Below are positions 50,931 to 60,963 of a stretch of 64,000 nt of DNA, one piece after another (the first letter of the stretch is position 1; every line of letters starts with the position of its first letter). Position numbers and translations under genes: made by a program. Under the pieces are notes generated by a model, which saw nothing but the letters and a program-made list of their open reading frames with translations, did not search any database and was not told where the DNA came from. Origin of the DNA: a virus; the IMG/VR virus record IMGVR_UViG_3300025133_000044, positions 39,524-103,523 of that record. One strand, written 5' to 3'.

Positions 50931-53900
50931 CTAAATTATTGATCCTGTTATCCATGCATATTGTTTATCTGTTCTTGGTATCATATGTGAGATAAAAGCG
51001 TTATCATACATTTGCGTTGTCCCCAGGCAGAGTCCGGATGCAGAGTCGGGACCAGATATTACTTGGGGGTATGAGCCTCCTGGTCCTACATTTGTGCTAT
51101 TCGAGCTTTTTCGGTCAACAGAGGTTATTATAAGGGCGCCGTTGGCTGTTAATATATCACCGATATCTCCCATCTTCCACCAAGATACTAAGTTACTATA
51201 CTGAGAATGTTCTTCAAGATCTCCAGGGCCGGGTTGATGGTCCGAGACAATCCCGACACATGAATGCCCATTGTATAATTCTAAAACTTCTGCTGCTGTT
51301 AGCTCGGTTTTCCACAAACTTACCTCGTCTATAGCACCGTCAGCAAACTTATCAGTAGAGTCGTCCTCCTTGCCAATGTTAACAGGTGCAGAGGTATTGT
51401 GCATAGTAGCGTAATCATTTGCGCCTGTTGACTCGGCATGAATAGATGAAACTTGCTGGCCATTTATATATAATTTAATAGTTTTAGCGCCGACAGCTGC
51501 GTTGGCTGTAGCGGCTACGTGGGCCCACGCTCCCTCGATCGTAGCGATGGCGGCGGTGGTGGAGAATTCTTGTTCGTATTTAGAACTAGTTTGATCATAA
51601 ACTGTCAATGACAATTTATCAGCGTCAGTGACTTCAAATCTATATTCGTAAGCTGCAGCGCTGTGGTCAACTTTTTCAAAAATAGGAAAGTTAGTTGCAT
51701 CAGTCATTTTAACCCAAGCGCTAATAGAAAATGGAAGATCTGCAGCCACAATGTCGTCAGTGCCGCCAGTAAAGTTCGGCAACGTAACGGTTCCCTTCGG
51801 CACGAAATTCAAACCCACGACATCATGGTCCTGCTTTGATGTCATTACTACATTACCAGCATCGCCATTTGTACCCTGTGTAAGAAGAAGCGTTTGATCT
51901 AGCAAGCTTCCAACAAAAGGAGGACTTCCAGATGTAATATCAATATGGTTATTGGAACTAGCACCGTTAATAGCTGCTTCAATCATCTCTGCAAGGTCGA
52001 AGGGATCGATGATTACTGCTTCGCTAGCAGCTATAATATAGTTGATAGGGGTAACAGTGTCATCATAAGTAGATATGCCCAAGGAGGTATCAAACGTAAA
52101 TTTTACTTGTTGGCCTGCGACATCCTGTAAAATGAAGTATTCATCATCTAATCCTACCGGTTGATTAACTTCATCGACGCCGTTGAAAAAGTTATTTGTA
52201 GAAAAACTCAACGTGGCTGTGGTGCCGTAAAAGACCTCGATGAGCCAAGGGGCTGTGTAGGTTGTCTCGACGGCTGTATTCCCTTGCGGGCCCTCGTGGT
52301 CTTGTGTGAGAATAAGCGCCCAGCTTCCGGGTGGGGCGGTGGGATCGCCAGAGAGACCAGCCACAGCAGTAGTGGACAGAAGCTGGGGGGTACTCTGCAT
52401 ATAATTAATAGCTTCTTCTATTGCGACTGCTAACTCCTGTGGAGTAGTGATATTGAGAGCTGGTATAACTACAAATCCCTGACCGGTGATGGCGTTGTGG
52501 GTGTAGGTGATGAGGGCCGCGGTGATATCAAAAGAAAATTTAAATGTGCTAGGTGAAACTGGTGCACCGTCAGTTAAAGTGAAGGTTTCGAATTGTAATC
52601 CTAGCGGCTGTATGATTGCGTCCTCTCCACCTGTGAAGTTTATAGAACCAAGTAAAGTAAGGGTGTCAGCATCCTCAACAGCATCGAGTGCGCTGAGAGC
52701 TGCAATAGGATTTCCATTTCCAATAACACCTAGCTGACCTTGCGTAAGAACAATTGTTTGTTCTAAACCTGGGTCGCCGGATCCGGGATGTGGATTTTGA
52801 ACCAATATGTCAATATGATGCTGAGTTTGCGCAAATTCTATCGCGCCAACAATTGCAGAAGCTAACAAATATGGATTATTCTGATCTCTAATACCCACAC
52901 TTATATTTACAGGAGTAACTGCAGTATCCTCAGTTATAACATCATCAGTATTGTCAAACGTGAATTTTACTTGGCGGTCGGCGTGGTCCTGTAGAGTGAA
53001 CCATTCAGTATCCAGGCGGGCTAGCCAGCCAGTGGCGCCCGTGAAATATGCCTGTGGATAAGCCGGAATTTTGAAAGTGTCTGTCGTTGTAGCTGCCGCG
53101 CCGGGGATATTGGCCGGCCAATCGCCGGCGACCTCAAGAATCGCCTGGGCAGAGACCCCTGTTATGTCAGCAGGCCAGTTGCCAGCGATAGCAAGAGTTG
53201 ACGTAGCAGGTGTGCCAGCGGCAGCTGCGACGGCAAAAGAAAGTGAATCAGAATCGTTAACTTGAAGGTAACTATCCGTTCCGTTGAAGGAAGCAGCTTT
53301 ATTTTCAGATAAGGGTACTGAAATAGGTACTTCAGAAGGTCTTTCGAGATTGTTCCTGTGATATTTATGTTTTGACGCGTCGCCTTCAACTTGGTAATTA
53401 GATGAGTTTATTGCGCCGGACACTTCTGATCCGTATACTCTTGCAAAAACAGTACTTGGGCCATGGGTACTTACACCAAACTGGCCCATGTGTGCTTGAA
53501 GTTGGGTACTGAGAACTTTTCTACCCCAATTATTTCTCCACGGCATTGCATTGTAAACAGAATAAGTTTCGTGGGCTGGATCTCGAAAGCCACGTGACAT
53601 AACTTCAAAACCACCTGGAGAACTGAATTTGTTTTTAAATCTCGTTCTATTTTTTACAGATCCAGATATATAATCTTTATTAAGACAGTTGTAATCAATA
53701 CGTTTCAATTCAGTTCTAACTGTACCGGGAGGTATAGACAAAACTTCTTCAATACTACCAGTACCAATTCCTAATATCTCTGCTGTGATACTAGTAATCT
53801 CGTCAACGTGTTTAACGAACCAGGGGTCATTTGCTTCTGGGCTTACCGTGCTAATATATTCATATCTATCAAGATAATTACCTGCTTTCGTTGGTGAAGA

Positions 53901-56900
53901 GGCTGTCATTTGAATATTGCGTATGTTTAGTGGACGTTTTGCATATTCTTCACGAGTATATATAGCTCTTGGTCTGTGATGATTATCATGCATCGCATCT
54001 ATTAATCTAACACTATTTTGTTGTACACCGGAGGGAATTAGTACAATCACTCGATCAATTGCGCAATCCCCAAGATGAGTTATTCCGGCAGTATAAAGAA
54101 ATCTTAAATAAAATCTTGTACCTAAAACTTCTTTACCCAAAGAAGTTGCAAGATCACTAGTATTCGCCCACCTCCAATCATCCACACCAGAAGTCTGCTG
54201 CTGACCTATAATACTGGTACTAGTAAATGGACTGGCACCTAGCCAATCCCATACTAGCGGTATATCGGTAACTCCTGTTTGAAAAGTAGAATCTTGTGAA
54301 TGTTGAACTTTTAAGTAGCCCATATGAATACCATACATGTGGTACTTAAAACGAAAAGTAATATCGCCAGAATCAAGTTGGAGAAGATCAATTAGTGGAG
54401 TAACTAATCCAAAAGTCTGTCCTACAGAAGCCCAAGTTACGTTACAGAAAGCATAGCCAGTACCAGCTTGATCAAGTACATCTGGGCCTGTCCCAACAGA
54501 TGGAGTGGAAGTATTAGTGAGAGACCAACCATACTCAGAACCTACTCCAGTACCTGTTTGCCAATTGTCTTCCATACTAGGATCATCAGGTATGCCAGAC
54601 GGACTAAGAATGGTGAAATCGTTGGTAAGAGCAACGTCGACCTGTTCAAATTGCTCATATAAAGCGTAACTAGTACTTGATAAATTACCAAAGAACTCCA
54701 ACTCCCAGCCCTCAGGCCTCGTTAACTCATGGTCTAATTTGTTATTATTAGCAGAATTAACAATAGGGTCATATCGATTTATATCAGCATGCCGATATTG
54801 CATACCACCAACATATTTTTCAGTAAATGGACCCTGCATGGGGACTTCTGGTTTAACGCCATATTCATCATGATGAACATTTGTAAAATCAACTGGTATG
54901 ATGTCTTTATGGCCTGACATGTATCCAGTATCTATAGAAGAAGAATACATGTTAAAAGGCAGTAGTAGCGTGCTCTTCGCATCAGAATATTTTATATCGT
55001 TAAGACCTGTGCCTTCTGCGTTTGAATTAACAGTTTCCTCTGCTGTCATTGTAAAAGCTTTTACTGTATACTGCTTTTTATTTGATTCATCAGGAATTTC
55101 CTTATCGATAATATCAATTTCTTTAATTTCATGATCTCGATCGATCCAAATGTAGTCATTGTCACTTGCCCACTTAATAACGCCTTTGTAATAATCATGT
55201 ATATTATTATTTTTTGGATTTGATCCTCCCTTAAGTTCAAGTGAGATCTTCTTATCTAGATGAACAGGAACAGAAAGACGACGTGGTTTATATTGAGAAC
55301 CCTCGTATTGAGCTTTACCAATTGTTTTTAGTGTCGGGCCTTTAGCATCTAATTCAGTAATAATTCTTTTTAATAAGATATCTTTATTATCGTTTACATT
55401 ATCGACACTAGAAGATATTTCTAAAACACTTCTTTCTGCTCTCTCTTTCCACCAAAGATGATTTCTGTTCTGTGCTAGCGGAGATTCAGGTAAGGGGGCA
55501 TGCCCAAATTTCCAATTATATAAAATCTCGTTAATCCCCACCAAAGAAGAAATTGGAAATTTAACTTCCGTATCTAGAGTTGGAAATTTAGTCATATATT
55601 TATTTCTTTCTAGTATATGACTTTCAACCATGTTTCTGAGAAGTTCTACAGAATTAGAAGAAGCAGGCATTAATTGTGCTATCATTAAAGTAACAGCTTC
55701 ATCAACCCATTTATAATATTCAATGAATTTATCCAAATCTGGTGTATTTTCTACTTTTTCAAAGAATAAATCAGATAATTTCTCCATGCGCTTATAATCT
55801 GATCGATAGCGGTTGACAGGATCTCCAATAAGATTGTTAAAATCGACAATTGTTGCAAAAAACCTTATCATTTCTTCAGAAATGATTTGATACATACTCT
55901 TTTCAATAGAAATAAGGTGCTGAACATAAGTTGTATCTCGTGTAAAGACTACTTCATCTTGTTGTGATAGAATTTTAATAAAATCATCACTATTAACCGT
56001 CTCCGGAAGCTTTTGTTTGGCAGCTTGTACAAATTCGACGTCTATAGCTTGATCTGCATAATTGGGATCCCTAAGAAAGAAGTCGGCGCGGCCAGAATAG
56101 TTGTGTTTTGCCACATCACTAACCCAACCATATCTTGATATACTCTTATCATAAGCTGAGCCTGAAGCGAAATCTTCAATTAAAAATTGTCCACTGGCAT
56201 TTGAACCAGTTACATTGTCCAAAGTCCAGTTTAAAGCTAAAGTCTCTATTTGTGGAATAAAATCATCAAATAATTCTACGTGGCTGGCAGCAAAATTACT
56301 ATTTTTATAAGGATGTAATGTACCATATATATTAGCATCTCTTGCATGAGCACGAATTGTTTCATTAGGCAAATAATCAAACCAAAATCTAACAGAGGAT
56401 ACTTTTACATCTGAATATCTTGATATACTTCCTGTAAAGTTTTCTCTTTTAGAGCCTGCGTAAAGTCTCTTTGGGAACCCAAAAAATTTTCCTGCGTCTG
56501 TTTCACTCATAGTCCCGGTTATAACAAATTCATTCTGTAAAATATTAGATAAATAATTAACCCCATAAAATTCATATGTATAAGCTATGTTTTCTTCTTC
56601 TAAGCTTTCGTCCACGAAACTTGCAATAGGGTATTTCGTTGGTCTAAGTCTAAATGCCAAATTCCATTTTTGGTTATCATATACTTCCATATAGGAATCT
56701 GATTTCAATGTAGCTATTATTGGTGAAACACCATCAGCCACTAAGGCGAAGCTAACGTTTCTCCTATCATTGTTTCCTTTAATCGCAACAATATTAAAAT
56801 TAGTTGTATTATCTGTGTGATACGTTAAATCTGTATTTGAGTCGTATACGGCATCCATCCCCACAATAGAAGAAGTCAAAGATGGGAACATCTGATAATT

Positions 56901-59060
56901 TGGATCACCAGCTAACGATCTTTTTGGGAACATGACTTCTGCTTCAACTGTCATGGCGGCGCCGGAAGCGTATGTGCCAAGAATACCAGGTATAAAAGAT
57001 AACGAATTGGAATCGGAAGAATCGTAATACTGATAAGCAGTTGCGGTAAAAGATCCAGAATACGTTGTCTTGTTTGAGGAGTCAAATCGATTTTCTAGAT
57101 CATCGAAATCAAGAAATTTCTTTTTTATAGAAGTATGAGAATAGGTGTCTTTTAACTCATATGTATCGTTAGTCGCATAAATATTTATTTTAATTAATTC
57201 TTCATCAACGCCGTAACATCTAAGGAGATTTCTTAAAGATTTTATAGTGCCTTTTGATTTTTGAATATATGCTAAATTATTATATATGTTTTGGTATATT
57301 GTATCTTTTACTTCATAAAGCTTATTCTCATAAAGTTTTTTCTCTCCTCTTTGAAGGTATTTTGATAATATTGAAGCATCAGCAAATAATTCTGGCGTGT
57401 CAAATCCGCGCGAACTCAACAAATAGCTAGCAAAAGGCAGAGGTTTTTCGTAATTGTTATCATAAGGATAGTTTATATCTCTCAACCTCGGAAGACTTTC
57501 CATCTGAAGATATAAGTTGTCAAAGTAACTCGCGATGATTTGTGTTAAAAACCTTAAATGTCCCGATTCAGATTCGTCTTCTTCTAAAATCCACCCTGGT
57601 ACTGACTTGTATATTGATGAACCATTTAAATGATCGTGTATTTTTCCAATAGCTATTTTTCTATTTAAGAAAGAAGAAACTTCTGGGTGGTCTGGATATA
57701 TGATTGGATCTTTAAATTCATATTCAGCAGCTTCTGAAAGGATAATAGCAGAATTTGTATTTCTTGACTCGGAAGGGTTATAATTTATGAATTTACCATT
57801 AGAAATTCTTCCAGAATAATCTAGTATTACAGAATCAGTAGAAGTTTCTCCTACTATGCCCTCATTAAACTTATAGTAAACGCCAAGATCTACTTTATTT
57901 GTTACATCATCGTATTTTTCATTATCAGTATTGGTGCCGCCGCCTATTTGAGTTCTATAATATCTTCCAATTTGTTGTGCGTCCCTTTCTGTTTTCCAAT
58001 ATCTAAATTCGTCAAAAGAAGCAGAAACAATGTTACCCCAACCCTCTCCAGAATTGAGGTAGGCGCCGCCGGGGCCGGCCATGGCGCCGAGAGCCGCTAC
58101 CATAGTACCCGAAGCAGCAGGATAGGGGGCATTAAGAGTAGCGACATCTTTGTGCGCGCCATTTAAATACAAATTAACTGTAGTTATTGGTAAGCCGGAT
58201 ACGGGTGCGGATCCTTTATTTTTAAATGTGACAGCATAGTGTTTCCACTTTCCGTCTGCAATACTTTCTCCTGTTTCTAAAGTAAAAATTTTACCCTGGA
58301 TCGCAGACCCAACAAACCCCTCTTGTGTATAAAGGACGGCCCACAGGGTGTTTTCTTGGCCGGGGATGTTACTTGTTTTAATAGAGAGATAATCAGTTGT
58401 GGCGCCTGATGCGTCTAAAGAAACATTATCAAATATAGTTTCGAGCGAACCATCCGGAGCAGTGCCATCTTTTTTCATCCAAAATTCTACAGTGACACCT
58501 TTATCCAAGTCAAGTTCTAAATTATTAGTTCTTTGACTGGCAGTATGGTATATATTTGCTTTTGATACTCCTATTCCAGAAGGGCCGGCGGAGAAGTCGC
58601 TTTTGTAATCACCAGATGGATCTGCATGGGGGCCACCATAAAAAGAGATATATTGAGGGGCGCTACTAGAATATTGTAAAGCAGATACAGTCGAAGTATA
58701 AGTGCTAGAACCGCTATTAAATGTAATGTACCCGTTAGTTCTGGGATATTCATGCTCAAAAATGAAAAGATCTAGATAAGTACTCTCATTTTCCCATTCA
58801 ATTTTTTCTGTTAATGAACCATCATATGGATATGTTTGATACACCCTTTTAATGGAGTTTTCATAATAAAGTTCGGCTAGCCCAAAACGAGCAAAGTTAG
58901 ATGCAGTTGTGAAGTCTACATCTGGAAAGAATCTGTCCCTTCGAGTTGAATAAACATCAATATACTTTGCAGATTCTAAATCTTTTGCTAAATCATTTTG
59001 GGATTTATTCTTAAGAAACTTTAGCGAATGGCCCTTATCAAATAAATCTTTTATACCCAT
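50931..59060 (-). CDS. Giant virion protein with two LamG domains and tandem beta-modules
   Basis: A 2709-residue protein, the largest gene here. Residues about 185-370 form a LamG/concanavalin A-like domain (VTVEFWMKK, KWKHYAVTF, VNLYLNG). A second LamG is split: its first strand (ASFNGTDSYLQVNDSD) is at about 1920-1943 and the rest (FSISAWVKM, AWAHVAATA, IKLYINGQQ) at about 2437-2600. Three copies of an Asp/Thr-rich beta-module (about 2018-2140, 2146-2300, 2305-2435) lie between. LamG domains commonly bind glycans, so this is a candidate adhesin or baseplate arm. The long middle region carries mixed Tyr/Asn-rich strands and no recognised enzyme motif. Confidence 0.85.
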   Translation of the reverse strand: MGIKDLFDKGHSLKFLKNKSQNDLAKDLESAKYIDVYSTRRDRFFPDVDFTTASNFARFGLAELYYENSIKRVYQTYPYDGSLTEKIEWENESTYLDLFIFEHEYPRTNGYITFNSGSSTYTSTVSALQYSSSAPQYISFYGGPHADPSGDYKSDFSAGPSGIGVSKANIYHTASQRTNNLELDLDKGVTVEFWMKKDGTAPDGSLETIFDNVSLDASGATTDYLSIKTSNIPGQENTLWAVLYTQEGFVGSAIQGKIFTLETGESIADGKWKHYAVTFKNKGSAPVSGLPITTVNLYLNGAHKDVATLNAPYPAASGTMVAALGAMAGPGGAYLNSGEGWGNIVSASFDEFRYWKTERDAQQIGRYYRTQIGGGTNTDNEKYDDVTNKVDLGVYYKFNEGIVGETSTDSVILDYSGRISNGKFINYNPSESRNTNSAIILSEAAEYEFKDPIIYPDHPEVSSFLNRKIAIGKIHDHLNGSSIYKSVPGWILEEDESESGHLRFLTQIIASYFDNLYLQMESLPRLRDINYPYDNNYEKPLPFASYLLSSRGFDTPELFADASILSKYLQRGEKKLYENKLYEVKDTIYQNIYNNLAYIQKSKGTIKSLRNLLRCYGVDEELIKINIYATNDTYELKDTYSHTSIKKKFLDFDDLENRFDSSNKTTYSGSFTATAYQYYDSSDSNSLSFIPGILGTYASGAAMTVEAEVMFPKRSLAGDPNYQMFPSLTSSIVGMDAVYDSNTDLTYHTDNTTNFNIVAIKGNNDRRNVSFALVADGVSPIIATLKSDSYMEVYDNQKWNLAFRLRPTKYPIASFVDESLEEENIAYTYEFYGVNYLSNILQNEFVITGTMSETDAGKFFGFPKRLYAGSKRENFTGSISRYSDVKVSSVRFWFDYLPNETIRAHARDANIYGTLHPYKNSNFAASHVELFDDFIPQIETLALNWTLDNVTGSNASGQFLIEDFASGSAYDKSISRYGWVSDVAKHNYSGRADFFLRDPNYADQAIDVEFVQAAKQKLPETVNSDDFIKILSQQDEVVFTRDTTYVQHLISIEKSMYQIISEEMIRFFATIVDFNNLIGDPVNRYRSDYKRMEKLSDLFFEKVENTPDLDKFIEYYKWVDEAVTLMIAQLMPASSNSVELLRNMVESHILERNKYMTKFPTLDTEVKFPISSLVGINEILYNWKFGHAPLPESPLAQNRNHLWWKERAERSVLEISSSVDNVNDNKDILLKRIITELDAKGPTLKTIGKAQYEGSQYKPRRLSVPVHLDKKISLELKGGSNPKNNNIHDYYKGVIKWASDNDYIWIDRDHEIKEIDIIDKEIPDESNKKQYTVKAFTMTAEETVNSNAEGTGLNDIKYSDAKSTLLLPFNMYSSSIDTGYMSGHKDIIPVDFTNVHHDEYGVKPEVPMQGPFTEKYVGGMQYRHADINRYDPIVNSANNNKLDHELTRPEGWELEFFGNLSSTSYALYEQFEQVDVALTNDFTILSPSGIPDDPSMEDNWQTGTGVGSEYGWSLTNTSTPSVGTGPDVLDQAGTGYAFCNVTWASVGQTFGLVTPLIDLLQLDSGDITFRFKYHMYGIHMGYLKVQHSQDSTFQTGVTDIPLVWDWLGASPFTSTSIIGQQQTSGVDDWRWANTSDLATSLGKEVLGTRFYLRFLYTAGITHLGDCAIDRVIVLIPSGVQQNSVRLIDAMHDNHHRPRAIYTREEYAKRPLNIRNIQMTASSPTKAGNYLDRYEYISTVSPEANDPWFVKHVDEITSITAEILGIGTGSIEEVLSIPPGTVRTELKRIDYNCLNKDYISGSVKNRTRFKNKFSSPGGFEVMSRGFRDPAHETYSVYNAMPWRNNWGRKVLSTQLQAHMGQFGVSTHGPSTVFARVYGSEVSGAINSSNYQVEGDASKHKYHRNNLERPSEVPISVPLSENKAASFNGTDSYLQVNDSDSLSFAVAAAAGTPATSTLAIAGNWPADITGVSAQAILEVAGDWPANIPGAAATTTDTFKIPAYPQAYFTGATGWLARLDTEWFTLQDHADRQVKFTFDNTDDVITEDTAVTPVNISVGIRDQNNPYLLASAIVGAIEFAQTQHHIDILVQNPHPGSGDPGLEQTIVLTQGQLGVIGNGNPIAALSALDAVEDADTLTLLGSINFTGGEDAIIQPLGLQFETFTLTDGAPVSPSTFKFSFDITAALITYTHNAITGQGFVVIPALNITTPQELAVAIEEAINYMQSTPQLLSTTAVAGLSGDPTAPPGSWALILTQDHEGPQGNTAVETTYTAPWLIEVFYGTTATLSFSTNNFFNGVDEVNQPVGLDDEYFILQDVAGQQVKFTFDTSLGISTYDDTVTPINYIIAASEAVIIDPFDLAEMIEAAINGASSNNHIDITSGSPPFVGSLLDQTLLLTQGTNGDAGNVVMTSKQDHDVVGLNFVPKGTVTLPNFTGGTDDIVAADLPFSISAWVKMTDATNFPIFEKVDHSAAAYEYRFEVTDADKLSLTVYDQTSSKYEQEFSTTAAIATIEGAWAHVAATANAAVGAKTIKLYINGQQVSSIHAESTGANDYATMHNTSAPVNIGKEDDSTDKFADGAIDEVSLWKTELTAAEVLELYNGHSCVGIVSDHQPGPGDLEEHSQYSNLVSWWKMGDIGDILTANGALIITSVDRKSSNSTNVGPGGSYPQVISGPDSASGLCLGTTQMYDNAFISHMIPRTDKQYAWITGSII
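51770..53008 (-). repeat. Three tandem beta-modules inside the split LamG domain
   Basis: Each unit has the same order of cues: a (F/Y)-x-L-x-D start, a V/T-K-F-(T/S)-F-D strand about 12 residues later, an I-x-x-A-I helix, an ending L-T-Q-x-x-x-G-x-x-G-N turn, and finally (N/F)FTGG-type residues. The three copies are diverged in DNA, so this is a domain-level repeat, not a recent duplication. Confidence 0.65.
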
Positions 59061-59082
59061 GTTACAATCCCAACTTTATATT

Positions 59083-60963
59083 TCAATTGCTCTCTACTCT
59101 GAATTTAAACATTTCTTGCTGTTCTCGCCAACCATCCGAAGAATGATAAGCAAATTTTATAGCATACATATAGCCAGGTTCCAATAAAGTCATATCAAAA
59201 TCAAAATAACTTCCAGAATTATCATAAGACAAATAAGTATGGTAAGTGGTATTTGAACTTGCCGTTGAATGATTGAAAATAGTCTCACCGTCAGCCATTC
59301 TAATGATTTCGTAAGAGGCACTAGGAATTGTAGTTCCTTGAATATCAGTAGAAGCAACGGAATATATTGTTGGACTAAAGTTTCTTGGTCTGGTGAAGAC
59401 TCTAAATTTAGCTTGTTCTTCTTTGCTATATGAAGGTTTCAAGTTGGTTATTTTTGTCGTGAACTGATTATAATCATTAGATGTTAATACACAAGTATCA
59501 TTAAAGTTCTTAACAGCAACTGAACCAGTCTTATATTCTCCGCCTATACTACCTGACCACACATCATGCAATAAAGAGGAAGAAGAAGTTAAAAATACTT
59601 GAGCTTTGTAAATTCCTGTACTTTGTTTTGTCGCCGTGGCTGTTTTTAATACGGCGCCTGTAGGAGTATTACTTGTACTTTCATATAATTTAACTTTTAA
59701 TGTCTCACTATGTGGTATGTCTTTAAGTTTTCCACGAATATAATTGTACAAATATAAATTATTTAAATTATCAGAAGCAGGAGCGATAGAACTGCTTGAA
59801 TAAAAATTACCTCTATCATCTGCAACTCTAGAATCCCAACGAGCTTCTAGGGCCGGCCTTTTAAAGAAAAATTCGCTGGATCTTGCAAAAAATCGTTTTG
59901 TATAAAAGCTTTTTCGTTGGCCAGAAGTATTGGCCAGGACGCTACCACTTGCTGCTGCGGCATATGCTTCCTGATTAGAAGTCAAGAAAACACCGAAACC
60001 ATAATTTGGTTGCCCGTCTGTATCTATCCACTCTTCCACTGCTGACGTCACATCAAGCAATAAATCTTCATCACCACTTTTAAAAGTACAAGAATAGCCA
60101 GGCATAGTTGAGCCAGCAACGTAAGCAGATGTATGATAATCGCCGCCAACTGTTACCCATTTTCCAGTCCCTCCAGAGAAATTTTGTGCTGTAAGATGAG
60201 CAACACCACTGACATCTACCGTAGTGTTACCGCTATAGCCCGTATTGTCTTGCGTCAAGGGCAGCGTCATCTGCGAATCTGCGTCACCAGCAGCCACTGC
60301 GGTTCCAGCTGTTATCGCAAGAGCAGATACATTATTGATTGCAGTCTTAATTGAATCAATCGCTTGAGTAGTATTCGAATCACCTGTAAAACCAATAGTG
60401 CCTGCAGAATTGACAGAGCCGTCAAAATCAAAAGTAAAAGTTTGAGACACTCCATTAGCGTCAGTAAGAACAAAAGTTTGAGCATCCATCGCTGCTAAAT
60501 TTGCTCCACCTTGAAGCACTAAATTAGTAGTAGCGGAAGCAAAGTCATTGGTGCCATTTATCCAATTTGAGCCATCAATGCCATCTTTCGTTTCGTCGGT
60601 ATAGCCCTCCATATCCAAGCCATATCCTTCTTGCCAAGATGATGATACCGCTAATACATTTACAGTAAAGTTTTTTGGAAGTTGTTCAGAATGTCTTGCG
60701 TTAAACATCCTTAAGTAGAAATTAACGCTTCCAGATGCTGGAATCAGACCAGCTGTTCTATCAGAAGTTACACTATCAACTGGAAATTGTATCAAGACGC
60801 GAGATAATTCAGCCGAAGATGTTGTTTGTTGACCATAAATTGAGAACACTTCTAAAATATCAGAAGCTCCCATGTTTGAACCGGTCCCGCGCGTGCTTAA
60901 ATTTAATTTGTAGGCATTGGTTATAGTATTGTCTGCTGACGCTTTATATCTTTTAATTGCCAT
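59083..60963 (-). CDS. Virion structural protein with inserted beta-module
   Basis: A 626-residue protein. The stretch GYGLDMEGYTDETKDGIDGSNW is a motif I recall from marine phage tail proteins. Residues about 158-268 form the same beta-module as in the 2709-residue protein (TFVLTDANGVSQTFTFDFDG, I-T-A, LTQDNTGYSGNT, NFSGG). The flanks (SNWING and VTVGGDYHTS) look as though they would join into one fold without it. C-terminal parts are Tyr/Ser-rich beta strands (YMYAIKFAYHSSDGW). Position between gp6 and the giant LamG protein suggests a baseplate or fibre-linker role. Confidence 0.78.
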   Translation of the reverse strand: MAIKRYKASADNTITNAYKLNLSTRGTGSNMGASDILEVFSIYGQQTTSSAELSRVLIQFPVDSVTSDRTAGLIPASGSVNFYLRMFNARHSEQLPKNFTVNVLAVSSSWQEGYGLDMEGYTDETKDGIDGSNWINGTNDFASATTNLVLQGGANLAAMDAQTFVLTDANGVSQTFTFDFDGSVNSAGTIGFTGDSNTTQAIDSIKTAINNVSALAITAGTAVAAGDADSQMTLPLTQDNTGYSGNTTVDVSGVAHLTAQNFSGGTGKWVTVGGDYHTSAYVAGSTMPGYSCTFKSGDEDLLLDVTSAVEEWIDTDGQPNYGFGVFLTSNQEAYAAAASGSVLANTSGQRKSFYTKRFFARSSEFFFKRPALEARWDSRVADDRGNFYSSSSIAPASDNLNNLYLYNYIRGKLKDIPHSETLKVKLYESTSNTPTGAVLKTATATKQSTGIYKAQVFLTSSSSLLHDVWSGSIGGEYKTGSVAVKNFNDTCVLTSNDYNQFTTKITNLKPSYSKEEQAKFRVFTRPRNFSPTIYSVASTDIQGTTIPSASYEIIRMADGETIFNHSTASSNTTYHTYLSYDNSGSYFDFDMTLLEPGYMYAIKFAYHSSDGWREQQEMFKFRVESN

